A stretch of DNA of 64,000 nucleotides from Coprinellus micaceus (GCA_951394405.1 OX596334.1:3472001-3536000), one strand, 5' to 3'; positions 31,584 to 44,803 are shown, counted from the first letter of the stretch. The notes: generated from the letters alone by a model not told the origin. Made by a program: numbers and translations.

Positions 31584-34500
31584 ATGCCGACATTCTACAA
31601 TCTCAAAGGTACTTGGGCCATACTACCGTCCTAGATTGAAATTCACGTCTTTCACAGCGCTCATCAAGGGCATTCGTGGCTGCAAGGTCCATATTCTATC
31701 ACCCTAGCGCATCTCGGCCCAAATCTGATTCCACTTCCTCGATAGACCGTTGCAGATGAGCGCGCCCTAATCCAACAAGAGTCTGCGGCGATAAGGGCTT
31801 CGTTCAGAGAGGAAGACTCGTTTCAACGCCACAACAATGTCGCCAAACTCCTCTACATCCATATGTTGGGCTCCCCTGCGCATTTTGGCCAGATTGAATG
31901 CTTGAAGCTCGTGGCAAGTCCCCTCTTCACCGACAAGCGGCTTGGGTACCTGGGGATCATGCTTTTGCTCGACGAGAATCAGGAGGTGCTCACGTTGGTG
32001 ACGAATTCGTTGAAGAAGTACGTCCATATCCAATCGTTCATAAACGAATGCCTTGTAATCTGGCCCCTGTACAGCGACATGAACCATTCCAATATGTATG
32101 CAGTCGGCCTGGCTCTTTGCACTTTCGCAAACATTGCTTCGGAGGAAATGTCGCGCGATCTGGCGAATGAGATTGAGAAACTATTGGGATCAAGCAATAC
32201 TTACATCCGGAAGAAGGTGTGTTCGGACACATGTTACGGCCCACCCCGATCAACTGACTGCGGTGTAGGCTGCCCTTTGCGCTCTGAGAGTCATCAAGAA
32301 AGTACCCGACATTGCGGACCACTTCATTGGAAAAGCGAAGAATCTGCTCACGGATAGAAATCATGGTGTTCTCCTCACCGCGATCACCCTTGTCACCGAG
32401 ATGTGCACCTTCGATGAATCGGTGTTGAACGAGTTCCGCAGTGTGCGTTGTCTTTCTATGTTTAGAACCTAACCTTTCTCATAGTGCTACTCCAGGCTGT
32501 CCCGCTTCTCGTCCGCAACCTTAAGTCTCTAGTGACAACTGGCTATAGTCCAGAACACGATGTCTCCGGCATCACAGATCCTTTTTTGCAAGTGAAGATA
32601 TTGAGATTATTGAGACTTCTTGGAAAGGGTGACGAGCAGGCTAGTGAAGCCATGAACGATATTCTCGCTCAGGTACGATCCCAAACCTTTAATTCGCGAC
32701 GGGTACTGACCATTTGACTAGGTCGCGACAAACACTGATGGCTCTAAAAACGTTGGCAACTCGATCCTCTACGAAACTGTCCTGACCGTGCTCGAAATCG
32801 AAGCGGACACTGGTTTGCGTGTCATGGCCATCAATATCCTCGGCAAGTTTCTCAGTAACCGCGATAATAACATTCGGTAGGCATATCCACAGTTGTTCCC
32901 CGCAGTCCCGACACTGACGCAAACGATCCCCTTCCCCAGTTACGTCGCTTTGAACACTCTGAACAAGGTCGTGACAATGGACACAAACGCTGTACAACGT
33001 CATCGTAACACCATCTTGGATTGCTTGCGAGACGGTGACATCTCGATTAGGCGCCGTGCTCTGGAGCTATCATATGCCCTCATCAATGAGCAGAATGTTC
33101 GCATTCTTGTGCGCGAGCTCCTGGCGTTCTTAGAGGTCGCGGACGACGAATTCAAGCTTGGCCTAACTACCCAAATCGCTCTTGCTGCGGAGAGGTTCGC
33201 TCCGAACAAACGATGGCACATCGACACCGTCCTCCGCGTCCTGAAACTGGTAAGGCCGTCCTGCGTTGCGGTTGTCGTCTCGTCCATTCACCAGTGTCTT
33301 CCAGGCTGGAAACTTTGTCAGGGAAGAAGTTTTGTCGGCGTTCATTCGTCTCGTGGCACATACTCCAGAGCTCCAAGCGTACACTGCATCCAAACTATAC
33401 CTCGCGCTCAAGTCGGACATCTCTCAGGAATCCTTGACCCTGTCTGCCACATGGATTCTGGGCGAGTACAGTGACATCCTGCTGGAAGGTGGCATCGTAG
33501 ATGATCAATCCTCAACACCGGTGAGCTTGTTTCTTGAATCTCCATCGCTTCATGCGCTCACCATTCTCGTAGCTCCGAGACTCGGAATTGATCGACCTCT
33601 TGCTTTCCTGCATGGATTCCCCATATTCCAACTACCTCATCCGCCAGTTCCTCCTCGCCGCGCTGACAAAGATTTCTGCTCGGTCGACCACATCCCAACC
33701 AGAGCAAGACCGCATCGCGGAGGTCCTGGCAAAATATACCACGAGCCCCGAACTTGAGCTGCAGCAGCGGGCCGTCGAATTTGCAAGCTTGTTTACGTTG
33801 GGTGAAACCAGAGTGGGCGTCCTTGAGCAAATGCCTGCTCCGGAGCTCAAAGCGACGGTGATGGGTGTTGTGAGTGAGAGGAAACCGGTTGGCTCGACTA
33901 AGGCCATGGATGTAAGTGCTACTTCTTCTCAGTGTCCGGCAACATGCTGACATTTAACTCTAGGCCGACCTCCTAGGAGAGGATGTTCCGTCCACACCGG
34001 CGGTAGCCAACAGCTCGCAACCTGCTCCCAGCGCTGCTTCCAACCAAGACCTTCTCGCAGAGATCTTTGGTTCATCCGGCACCTCGACGTCACCTCCTCC
34101 TCCCGCCCAACCTCAAAAGTCCTCCGTCGACGACATTCTGGGTCTCTTCGGGTCTTCGTCAACCTCAGCTCCTACCCCTGCCGTGCCCCAAACACCTTCA
34201 GTGCCGCCATCATACCCCGCAACGCCTGCAACAGCAATTCCACCCTCCTTCCAAGCCGCAGCCGCCATTCCCGTCACCCCTGCTACACCGAGTGCACCTC
34301 GGCTTACTGCGTATTCTGCCTACGAGAAGAATGGGCTGAAAATCACGCTTACACCCCAGACATCAGCAGCCAAGCCTGGAATCGTTATGATCCTTGCCCG
34401 CTTCCAAACTACTGCTCAGTCACCTGTGACGGGAATCACTTTCCAGGCTGCTGTTCCAAAGGTAAATCCGTTTTCCTACTCGTGTGACCCTTGGGCTCAA

Positions 34501-34775
34501 CATTGCCTACAGTCACAACAGCTCCAAATGCTCCCCATGTCCAACCCCAATGTAGAGCCAGGTGCTACGGAGACTCAACAGATGCGTGTCGTTGCGCCGG
34601 TTGGGGTACGTCTTTGAATGTTGGCTCACTACTTCCAACTGACAAGTTACCTTTACACTTTCAGAGCAGCGTCAGGCTACGCCTACGTATTGGATTTGCC
34701 GTAGATGGGCAAGCTCATCAGGAGCAAGTTGACTTCGCTGGTTTCCCTGCTGGACTCACAGGAGGGGCATCGTAA
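31584..34775 (+). CDS. APL4: AP-1 complex gamma-adaptin
   Basis: Large subunit of the AP-1 clathrin adaptor at the trans-Golgi network and endosomes. Starts MPTFYNLK, two short introns, then [60 protein letters not shown] and [20 protein letters not shown]. The alpha-solenoid trunk continues through about nine exons (for example [36 protein letters not shown]). From about 33960 comes a hinge rich in Pro/Ser/Ala with repeated acidic-leucine motifs ([24 protein letters not shown]). The C-terminal gamma-ear starts near 34310 ([16 protein letters not shown]) and ends [19 protein letters not shown]. Intron positions such as SLK-N-DMNHSN at about 32017-32076 restore the family sequence exactly. Confidence 0.95.
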
Positions 34776-35106
34776 CGTGCCTGTTCGAGATTATATACCT
34801 TTCACCGATATCTCTTTTCGTTCAGGTGTACTCCATTCAATTTGCAGATCAGGCTAATGGATATTCATATTTCTGTATCAACCCAATATCCCTCACTGTC
34901 TGCGTAAAAGTAAGCAAGTACAGGGTCACCCAAATGTTGCCTGCGTCGCTGCCTGTTGCTGCTTGTCGTGCGGTAGGGCTAGGGTTAGGGTCACACTGAG
35001 TCGCTATTCCCCGTGTCCAGGCGTGCTGCTCTTCGCCTTGCTCACCATCCACGACGACGCGAATCATAGGACCTACTGTGTGCTCTCTAGGTTGCCCGGT
35101 GACTAG
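34776..35106. other. Intergenic with a short TAGGGY array
   Basis: 3' flank of APL4 and promoter of the WD40 gene. TAGGGC-TAGGGT-TAGGGT occurs at about 34974-34991, about 115 nt upstream of the next ATG. Confidence 0.6.
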
Positions 35107-38099
35107 ATGCCCGATGTAATTGACCTGACTATACCCACAAATCCTCGCAATGCTGCGTTCAATCCACGCTCTGACCTAAGCATTGCTCAACGACCCTTGA
35201 AGAGACCCCGCACAGATGACGGCCGCGACTGCACGATTATAGGACACACCCGGCCACCCCCTATCGTTATTTCCGACAGCTCTAATCGCAAGCGACCTAA
35301 GGACAGCCAGGGAAGCCGTGCGTCTAGTCGATCGCAGTCTGCTCGGGGTACTCGCCCGCCCACGCCCTCGACGTCGCATCCCGCACCGGCCGCGCCCAAC
35401 CGAGTGATACAGACGGTTTATGTGATTAGTAGCGATTCGGACGAGGATGATGAAGTGGCCCAAATAGTGCGTGGCGTAAGGCTATATGCCCAACCCTCCT
35501 AACCCTTCCAACACAGGTACGACCCAAGGATGTGACCCCTGGTCGGGTTACACCCCTTCCGACCGGTGTCAACTCCTCAGCATCGACGTCACGCGCTGAT
35601 AAAATGCCCCCTCCGGCTCGTATCAACGCCTTAGCATCGAAAACATACGCTGGGCAGAAGCCTCCAACTCGGGTCAACGCTTCAGCATCGACATCATGCC
35701 CCGGGAAGAGGCCTCCACCGACTCGTGTCAACGCCGTAGCATCGACTTCGACGTCGCGCGCGGGGCAGAGGACCCCTCCAGTCCGTGTTGGGCCGCCAGT
35801 CTTTTACAACCTCCAGCATACTGGTATCCAGGATAAAGAAACGCTAGAGAACCTGACTGTACAGGAGTACGAAGACATTCTACCTCCTTTTGACAATATG
35901 GACGTGGTAAGGCTTATGATTCATCGCACTGTTCATTGTATCATTCAATTGCTGGTTGACAGTGGAAACCAATTCAGAGTAACCCGAACGCAGTTCGCGC
36001 TCCGAGCCCGGGGGCCGATCCAATGCTGGAAGATGAGAGTGAAGACTCTGAAGCTGAGGCAGAGAGAACCAAGGAGGTACAGCGTCGCTTCATACGGCCT
36101 TACGTTGTGGGGCCCCAGCCCATCTTGGACCCAGGCCCACTCCCAGGCGAGTTTTTGGCAAGGGACCAAGTAGGTGTTCCCTCGACTATATTCTCCACCA
36201 TAGACCGTTGATATCCCTTGAAGTATCAAAGCGCCAAGGAGGTGGATCGCAGGACGATGCCAAAATTCCGAGGGAGGCCGACTACTCGACCCGGGGATTG
36301 GGACTATAGGCGGCCTCCCCTTGAGAAGGAGCTGGACCTTGACAGGCTCTGGCTAACCGACTCTTTCAAGGAATGTCCGGGATGTGAGTGTCTTCATGGT
36401 TACCGTTGCCTCATTCTAACACCAGACAGCTATAACATGTGTCCAGCAATCCAACGGGTATGTTGCGATCGCTGGAGCGTGCACAGGCGGAATGCAGGAC
36501 AGTGCGGGCGGTGAGCACCGTCCTTATTTGACGCTCCTCTGAGGGCTCATTTCATCAGAGACATCGCTCGATCCATACAATCGGGCAGGGTCCCTGACGA
36601 CCTTCTTCCGCCAAAGGGAGCCCAAGGCAATTATTTTCCCGGGACATCTCAAAATAACCCGTTGTGCGTTCTTGACCTCTACACCGTGCACAAGCCACCC
36701 AAGGCTGATTCGCTACGTAGTCTTCGGTCCAGAACTCGAAGGGGACAATCCACAATACGAAACCAAGTATTATGGGCTAACAGATGTCCAGTTTTGTCCT
36801 CTCGAGTGAGTCCTGTATGACCCTTCATCCCTGCGCTGGTAACGAAGTGACTCCCCAGCCCTACGCGATTCGTCACCTCGGGGAATGACCGGTGTGTCAA
36901 ATTTTGGCAGCAGGAGCATGTGGCCCCGTGGTACAGCGAAAATGTTGTAAGAAGTAGGCGGGCTTTTGCGCTGCGCAGAGCCGTCTTTGTCAATACTTAT
37001 CCACCCCAACAGGGACCAAGCTTCCGAGTGTTCCAAACTCGTTGCTGTTTAAACCCGGGACTTCGACACTAGCAGTCGCCGAAGAGTAAGCGCGACTCTC
37101 ATCTTCGCGTTCTGCGCCATCCTTCTAAACAGCTCGACTCCGTTGCCAGGACTATCTCAATCCTTGATGACATAAATTTGAACCAGATGGAAGATTGGGG
37201 TCGGCTCAAAGGCATCAAGGCCGGCCAGGTCGTGGGCGAGATGCGCTGGGGGCTGGGCAGCACGGAGGACTTCCTCTTCGCATCGTCTGAACCGGTCCAA
37301 GACAAGATGTACACCGAGAGCTGGCATCGGATCTACGACGTCAAACGGGAAGAGATTGTCGTGCGTTTTCCAATGGGAGAGGCGGGAGACGCAATGGCTT
37401 TGGACGCTGTAGGCGACAGGCTTGCCATCGTGACACGCACGAGCCCAACGAAGTCCAACTTGCGCATTTTCGACGTCCGCACCAAAGAACGCAGCCCGAC
37501 CCATGAAATCGAGCTGGAACCTTTCCACCTGGTGAATGCAGACGACGAAGACGAGGAGGGAGAACATCGTGATGCTCAATTCAGTCCTGATGGAGTGTTC
37601 ATCGGCCTGGCACGATCTGACAACCGCATCCACGTTTACGATACACGCTTCCTGAAAGGCAGAGGGGTATTGTATGACTTCCGGCACAGTACCGCAACGA
37701 AAATCAACCCAGGACTGCAGCCGTGCGGAGTGGCCAAGCTTGAGTGGGTGTGGAGGGGGGCCAGGATGGGTTTGGTCAGCGGCGGAAGCGACGGTCAGTA
37801 TCTAAGCAATGGACATTTCATTAGCTTACCTACCGCACGTAGGGTGTGTGAGGCTCTGGAATCCACTTGTAGCAGCCGATGATCCAAGCAATGGCAAGCC
37901 AATCGCGACAGTCAACTCGGACATCGCCAGCTTCTCGCTGGGGGACAGGCTCAAGGGAGAGCATCAACTTGTTGTGTATGTTCCTTCATTGGTTTTTAAT
38001 ATCCTTACTCACTCTTTGGACGCGATTGCCAGTGGTGATTGCGCTGGGGAAATCTCCATTTTCGACCGGTTCCTCGACATCGACTTCCCATACACATAG
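35107..38099 (+). CDS. WD40 repeat protein with N-terminal SUMO-interaction-like motifs
   Basis: About ten exons. The N-terminal 130 residues hold three hydrophobic-acidic motifs of the SIM type: VIDLT at residue 4, PIVISDSS near 57, and VYVISSDSDEDDE near 110. A Pro-rich linker repeats PTRVNA-ASTS. An acidic segment EDESEDSEAEAERTKEVQRR follows, then QPILDPGPLPGEFLARDQ, then propeller blades: TAITCVQQSNGYVAIAGACT, RYVVFGPELEGDNPQYETKY, GLTDVQFCPLENPTRFVTSG with NDRCVKFW, FRHSTATKINPGLQPCG with GVAKLEWVWRGARMGLVSGG, CVRLWNPLVAADDP, and GDCAGEISIFDRFLDIDFPY at the end. Probably nuclear; molecular role not assigned. Exon borders between 35510 and 37110 were set by frame continuity. The stop is 72 nt from the convergent TFIP11 stop. 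Confidence 0.75.
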
Positions 38100-38170
38100 A
38101 TTTTACGCCCTTAATCTACAGCCTATCCATCGGAGGTATCAGTACAGAATATACTCGGCAACAAACTAAA

Positions 38171-41100
38171 TTAAGATCGGGCTCTAGAAACCATATCCTC
38201 CAAACTGATTGCTCTGAATTCGTCATTCTCCAAGCCACCAGGTGGCGGCGCCCAAACAGCGTCATCCAAAACATATACCAACAACCCATGCTTCCCATCC
38301 ACCGTCCCACTAACCCTGAACAAAGGCATCCTCGACTTCTCGTGCGCCCGCCCGGTCGGGATAAACAACAAATCGTGCCCGGCCGCATACTCCTCCACGA
38401 TCGCCCTGAAGGTAATTTCCGTGGCACGGGCTGACGGTCTTCCGGTGCGTTTCTCTGCTGAACCGGCGTCCTTCGCGCTTGGGGGACGAGATGGTGCGTT
38501 CCTTGCAGCCAGCTCTACACGGAAATCGGGTTTCTTGAGCTTGACTGGAGCCTCGGGGCCCAATGTGATAGCGTCGTTCATGAGTTGCAGGCCGTACCGG
38601 AATCCGCGCTCGATATTGGGAAGGCTCCGCACGCTTTCAGGGAACGCGTCCTTCCAGAACTGGTACCATTGGGCGACCTCTTCGAAGCTGACGTTGGGCT
38701 GGATGAGCCATAGGTGGAGGACATCGAGCCACTTGGGAAAGAATTCCGTTTCCAGGATTTGTGAGAATATAGAGGAGCGGAGGAGGTCAGACCAGGCCAC
38801 CACCGCATGGAATGGCTCCATCTTCTGTGCCGGAGGATAGATGCGGAATTCGGCGCGGAGGGTCTCTCCAGCTTTGGGCACGATGTACTTCAGCATGAGG
38901 GTATCCCATTCGCCCTTTCCGAAGACCTGAACAAGAGTCAACGATTAGAAGGGATCAACTCAACGGATTATGTGGTGACTTACATCTTTCCAGGCTTTCA
39001 AATCGCCAGGGTTTCCTTCGCCAATAATCCAGGATTTGAGTAGGCTCTTGACCTTCCTTCGAGCGTCATCTAGAACGTCATCCAACCGCAGCCCAATGTG
39101 TGGCAGCCAAGGGAACACAATCGACTGCAGCGACACAGTGGATCGCTTGGGATTCCAATCGGCCACAGCCTTCTTGACCTTCGGAAGCACCAGTTGATCG
39201 AGGACATTCTCCCGAACGAACCGGGGAAGGAAAGAGGACCAAGATTCGTACAGCTTGACGGCGGGTGATGGGTTTTCCGCTGACCATTCGTTGTTCAGGG
39301 CCGACCGCACACGGGGCATCCACACGGTCCATAACAGGCTCTCGAAAGGTGTCATCGTCTTGTCCCTGGAAGAGAGTCTGATATTAGTATGGGCGACAAG
39401 CTACAGTTCGGGGCACGTACTCGGCAGGAGAGACGTTCGTCCTAGCGCCATATATGTCGACTTGAGTGGTTGGTTGCGCTTCAGTGCTGACCTTCAGCGC
39501 TCGTCGCCATTCTCTGAACGTAGGGAGGAACGCTGAGGGATCTTCCAAAGGATTCCAGTTTGCGACCATTCTCCGGAGGGGTGGTGCGATCGAAGCGACC
39601 ACAATTTCGTCCAGTTGGTAGTTGTCGAACTCATTGGGGAACTGGGTGACCAAGCGGTTAATAGGCGGTGAGAGGGGTTCCAAAGAGACTTCGTATAGGG
39701 ACGACAACTCTTTGGATATCGCCTGAATATCGTTGGCAACCAATTGGATTTGCTGTAAGCGCGAAATCACTGGGAAAGATGTTAGATTCTGCTCAACGGT
39801 AGGGTGGTAATCAATGGACATACATTCAGCCTCCTCTTCCACTTTCTTCCGTAGTCGAGCATCCTCTTGAATGACGAAGTTCTTCCGTTCCTGCAGAGCC
39901 TTTGCTTCTCGGGCAAGACCGTCCAAATCGCTCTTGCAAGCGTCCGCAATCAAACGAACATTATGCCGCACTTCTGGTATCCTTGTGGGATCACTGGTTG
40001 GTGCCCAGGTATTGAGAGACACTTCGGCCAAGGAGGTCACCTCCCGGGGCTAAATACGTTGTTAGAACAATGAACTTTCGAGCTATGGTGTAGAAACGTA
40101 CCACTGCACCAGTTGCGTCGATTATCTGGCCCAGCCCAGCAGGCGCCGCAGATTCTCCAGCCTCAGCAAGGATTTGTTCGTAAGATTTGTGCTCGATTTT
40201 TGTCTTCACTTTCTTGGGTTTCTTCCAGACGTCGGAACGCTTCTTCTCCGCCTCCTTTGCCTTCTTCTTCATCTTCTTCGTCAACGGATCCTCCTCCTCG
40301 TCGCTGACAGCTTCTCCTCTCCTCTTTGCCTCTCTCTTCGACTGCTCCGTCTTCTCCTTAAACCCTTTGAATGCAATACCCATCTTTTGAGGACGAAGCT
40401 TGCTCTCAATGGGTGTGACGATTCCCTCTCCAGTGGTTCCAAGACCTGTCCCAGCTTGCCATCCCATCTTCTCGAGCATACGAGCACCGAAACTACCCTG
40501 GAGCTTACTGAAATGGGCTCGTTCATTGGGGGACAACTGGGTGGGCCTGGTCGTGGGGGTCTCTTCTCGTATGAACCGGTTCTGTTGCCGCCCTCCAAAT
40601 GCGGAAGGGAAACCTGGGGATGAAGCTGATGGTTCTGGGGACGGAGAGGCCTCTTTAATCTCAGGCTGGGAGGACTTCGATCCAATCCCGCCACGTCCAA
40701 ATCCAGAGGCTGTGGTGCCAGAGTTAGAGGCGCTCATGAAGGCAGCATACGCGCCGAGTCCACCGCGAGCCGATCCTATCCCTCCTTTCGATGACCCGAT
40801 ACCGCCTTTGGTGGCCCCAAGGCCAGGGTGGCTTGGTGTGTCACCGCCAGTGTCGGCCCGTTTGTGGGAGCCAATACCGCCAAAACGAGGTGGTGCCTCC
40901 TCCTCTGCAGGTTCGTCTTCTCCAGGAGTTGTATAGGCGGGTCTGGAGGGTTCAGATGCGTCAGAATCATCGCCTTGCTCTGCAACTTCGTTATCGTCCT
41001 CGCCTTCTGATGATTCGTCAGAGCTATTTGCATCTTCCATGTCTTCGTCCGCCGGTTCATCGAAGTCGACGTCCATCGTCTGGTCGACTTTCTTGTCGCT

Positions 41101-41382
41101 GGAAACGAAGGCTGGTGCCTTGGCCCAATCACTCCGTTTCTTGCTCTCGGCTGGCTTCCTCCCATACTCCTCATCTTCACTGTCGTCTCCAAAGACCCCG
41201 TATATAGCATCTTCCTTCGCATTCTTCTTCGGCCGCTTCCTCTGGTACGGGTCCTTGAATAGGGCACGTTCTGCCCTCGCGTCTGGATCGTTGCCGTCGA
41301 AGTCGTCAAAGTCCGGGCCTTCGGATGCGTTGGACGAGTCCGAGTCGTCGCCGTCGTCTAGAACGCGCTTTCGCCGCCCCAT
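38171..41382 (-). CDS. TFIP11: Spliceosome disassembly factor TFIP11/Ntr1 (G-patch, GCFC domain)
   Basis: Cofactor that recruits and activates the Prp43 helicase to dismantle the spliceosome. The N-terminus (MGRRKRVLDDGDDSD) is acidic with Gly-Ile-Gly-Ser repeats. The G-patch is complete: GSFGARMLEKMGWQAGTGLG, then TTGEGIVTPIESKLRPQKMG. A Lys-rich KK motif region follows, then an intron near 40050-40100, then the GCFC/TFIP11 region (EVRHNVRLIADACKSDLDGL, PLRRMVANWNPLEDPSAFLP, FESLLWTVWMPRVRSALNNE, VENVLDQLVLP-like stretch, VLHLWLIQPNVSFEEVAQWY). The last exon ends in a double-stranded-RNA-like fold region (ITFRAIVEEYAAGHDLLFIP, VYVLDDAVWAPPPGGLENDE). Domain order and length match the family. 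Confidence 0.93.
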
Positions 41383-42030
41383 CTTGAGTGCGGAACGGAG
41401 ACAAGAGATGAAGACGTCCTCCGAGTCCCTGTCCTCATCGACTCGATTTCCGTCATCAGTGATCCCTGATCTCGCGTGACACAGGACCCGGATTTAGAAA
41501 TATCCCCTTTTGGCTGGGGCAACATGCGCCCACACGCGCATCATCCCGCAGCCGTCAACGCAATTCGCGAAACCTCCCTTGTCTCCCCCATGCCGTCACT
41601 CCAAGCCGTGCCCTTCATCTCAGCGCGGATTCTGATGGAACAGCCCCTCATGACAAGACAGAACGCTCCTTCAAATGGTGGGGGTGTTTCGGGCTATTGG
41701 AAAACTGTATCCAAGTCACCCTCAACCTCCGCCTGCAGTTAAACAGAATCTTACGAAACGAGGGCGGTTCCCATGAGCTCGAATACAATTAGAGCCAACA
41801 AGGTAGGGTCAGAAATGAGAGGGAAATACACATGTTGCTTCTTTCCTGGGCATCCATCAGCGTCAGGAAGATTTCCCAGGTTCTATTGTTATGAAGCCAT
41901 GCATATCGGAAAGTGTTCACCCTTCAGTGGTGCTGATCTACCGGTTCCTGGACGAGCAATGGTGCCGATATAAAGGACGAAGCGCCGCGACCCGAGTGTC
42001 AGGTCTCACCACCCGCTCTCTCCTTGAACG
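41383..42030. promoter_or_regulatory. Divergent promoters of TFIP11 and the carboxypeptidase
   Basis: 648 bp between outward-facing genes. A TATA-like GATATAAAGG at about 41967-41976 lies about 60 nt upstream of the carboxypeptidase ATG. No gene seen. Confidence 0.5.
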
Positions 42031-44803
42031 ATGGTGACCTGGAAGCTCGCCCCCAGCGTACTGGCCCTGGCCATCCTCCCCCTCGTCGCGTCCCAGGCTC
42101 CAGATGGCTTCGAGTTCCCTAGTTCGTGGCCTCAAGACTATCCTGGAAAGCCTTCGGGAGACTTTGGTCCCAACTGGCAGTCATGTAAGCTCTTCCCTGC
42201 TCTTGTGCGAGTGCAGAGCGCCTAACGCGTCGCCAACTCCAGATTTTCGCGTCACCGATCCCCTCCCGAACGTGACTTTCCCCATCCCTCGCAGCTATGC
42301 AGGAAACCTTCCAGTAAACCGAGGCAGTCCAAACAACACACTGTTCTTCTGGGGTTTTGAGAAGAGCAACGGATCCCTCACCTCTGCTCGCGCAGTTGCG
42401 AACAAGGACCCATGGGGAATTTGGCTGAACGGCGGGTACGTCAAACTGTATCCATGAGGACGATAATACATTCCTGACTCGAACTGGCAGCCCCGGATCT
42501 TCAAGCATGTACGGTCTCTTCTTCGAGGTGAGACACTTGCTGAGGCCGTTCCATATTCGCAACAAAGTAATGACCTTCTCTTTTAGAGCGGCCCCATAGC
42601 TCTCTCTTCAGATAACCGGGCCTCCAGGCGACAGTACGGTTGGGATAAGGTTGCCGACTACTTCTGGATTGACCAACCCGTGTAAGTTCCACGGTAGCTG
42701 GTCAGAAGGAGATCCTTTGTTCAGTTTTGAATTGCAGAGGTGTTGGATACGCCACATCGGCGTCTGATGGTTATGGTTGGTGTTCTGCTCAGTTCGACGG
42801 TTCAGGGTCTCACTACCGACCACAGCTCCAGACGAGGATCAAGTTGGCAAAGACTTTGTGCGCCTATTCAAGCTTCCCTTTTTCGCGGGACGATTTGGAC
42901 TAAAGTCGGCCTTTAGATGGCGTTCCTCGGTAACTTGGTCAAAGTGTTCCCAGGGCTTGCTTCGAGACCCTTGCACATTACGGGAGAAAGTTACGCTGGG
43001 ATGTACATTGTGAGTATGCCTGTGCACAGCACTTTCGTCATTGGTTACTGACAGTCGGAGTACAGCCGTACATCTTGAAGGCTTACTTCCAAATCGCAAA
43101 TCCCCCGGTCAAAATCGGCAGCATCGCGATCGGAGATGGCACCCTCACTGGTCCTGTTACCTGGAATCTAGTCCCAACAGTAGGTCGCCTTTTAACTTAC
43201 CCACAAATAATGCTGAATTGTTGATTGGTGCAGCTGAGCTTCATTGAAACCTTCCCGCAGCTAATCGGCTACGACCCGGAGGTGTATCAATACTTCAAGG
43301 AGCAGTGCGTCGCCGTCTAAAATCTCCCTATATGACAGTGCATTGATATATTTTAGATCCCACCTCTGCAACTACGACATTAACCTGACATATCCCCAGG
43401 AAGGAGGCGTCATGCCAGACGTCCCAGTTGTGCAGCCCAGAGACCGGGACATACCGTTCCAACTCACAATGAACACGTTCCGACAGGCCAACCTGTTCCA
43501 TACACTTGCCAAGCGCTATGCGGAGTCAGACGTCAAGACGCTTAAGCGTCGAGACCGAGAACTGGGTCGCGAGCTGTGGAAGCGAGATCTTTCTGACAGA
43601 GCGAATGGCACCCTGGACCCCTGGGTGAGTTGACTCGTCGACGGAATTAACATGAAGCGTTTGACTTATTCCCATCTTATTTTAGTACGGATGCTTCTTG
43701 TGGGACATGGTCACGGACTATGCAATAAACTTCACGTATCCTTTCAGTATGTTACTTCCTAGTTATCATCACGACATCTGGCTGACAAGTCAACGCAGCC
43801 GAGTCAGAGTTCTTTAGCGTTTACAACGCAGCTGACCTCGTATGGCCTCGTCCCGAAGAAGATGCTAGCGTATTCCTCAATGGTTCGTCCTTGCCTTTGT
43901 TCAATTGCAATCCGTTACTCACGTTCATCTCCAGACCCCGCGACAAGGAAAGCGCTCCATGCCCCTACCAGCAAAGACTGGGCCATGCAGACCCCATGGC
44001 TCTTTGGTCCCATCTGGTTTGACCCTAGCCCAGTGTAAGCCGTTCCAATGTAGCAGCCAGCACAAATGCAGCCTAACCATCCCCATTTCCCCAGCCCTAT
44101 CAACTTCCTGACAGAACTTGCTACCAATGCCACAGCAAAAAATGTCGGGGTTGTCCTTTTCTCTGGAAACAACGACTTCCTCATCCCTCACCTGGGCACA
44201 GAAAGTAAGTTTCGTTCGTACATCACGACCGTATGCAAGCTCATTCCAGATTGTTCGGAAAGTTGCCATTCAGAACACTACGTTCGGAGGCATCCAAGGA
44301 TTCACCAAGAAGCCTTCTACCCCTTGGTACGATGACTCCGGGAACTTTGCTGGCATTATCCACCAAGAACGTGGATGGAAGTACAGCCTCTTTTACGGGG
44401 CTGGACACATGATTCCGGCCCAGACACCCAAAGCTGTACGTAGCTCGATCCATCACTGGCAACTCAAAGCCCGACCTCATATTCTCCTCCTTGAAACTAG
44501 GCCTTCAAATTCGCCAGGGACTTCATCTTCGGCAGCGACCCGCTGGGTTCCATTGTCAGTGGTAGAGTGATAGGTGGACAGGACTCGAAACTAAGTGGGC
44601 AGAACCTGCAAGCCGCGCCAGACCTATACCTCGGAGCAGGCAAGACCGAGTCGACGTACATCGCGCCTGCTGCGACGCAGGCTGCTTGGAGTTCGTTCAT
44701 CGCGACCGCAACCGCAACAACCTCACAAGCCAAGACCTCCACGAAGGCCACGTCAACGCGGCGACATCACCGTGCCCTCGGAACAGATGTACCACTGGAG
44801 TGA
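42031..44803 (+). CDS. Secreted serine carboxypeptidase (family S10)
   Basis: Begins with a signal peptide (MVTWKLAPSVLALAILPLVA). Many short exons. S10 landmarks in order: NNTLFFWGFEKSNG, PWGIWLNGG joined across an intron to PGSSSMYGLFFESGPI, DYFWIDQPVGVGYATSASDG, then HITGESYAGMYIPYILKAYF with the catalytic Ser, VGVVLFSGNNDFLIPHLGTE with the catalytic Asp, and FYGAGHMIPAQTP with the catalytic His. Several N-glycosylation sequons are visible (NVTF, NGSL, NLTY, NGTL). The C-terminus is Ser/Thr/Ala-rich with no GPI-like hydrophobic end. It removes C-terminal residues from peptides in the secretory or extracellular space. The Lys/Arg-rich stretch TLKRRDRELGRELWKRDL at about 43535-43595 could be a processing site between chains. 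Confidence 0.92.

Noticed and set aside
36218..36514. Cys-rich frame suggesting a pre-SET zinc cluster
   Set aside because: The Cys residues come from reading through an intron. The spliced frame gives WD40 blade sequence (TAITCVQQSNGYVAIAGACT).
40174..40623. Leu/Phe-rich plus-strand frame resembling a membrane protein
   Set aside because: Antisense of the Lys/Glu-rich region of TFIP11, which explains the apparent hydrophobicity.
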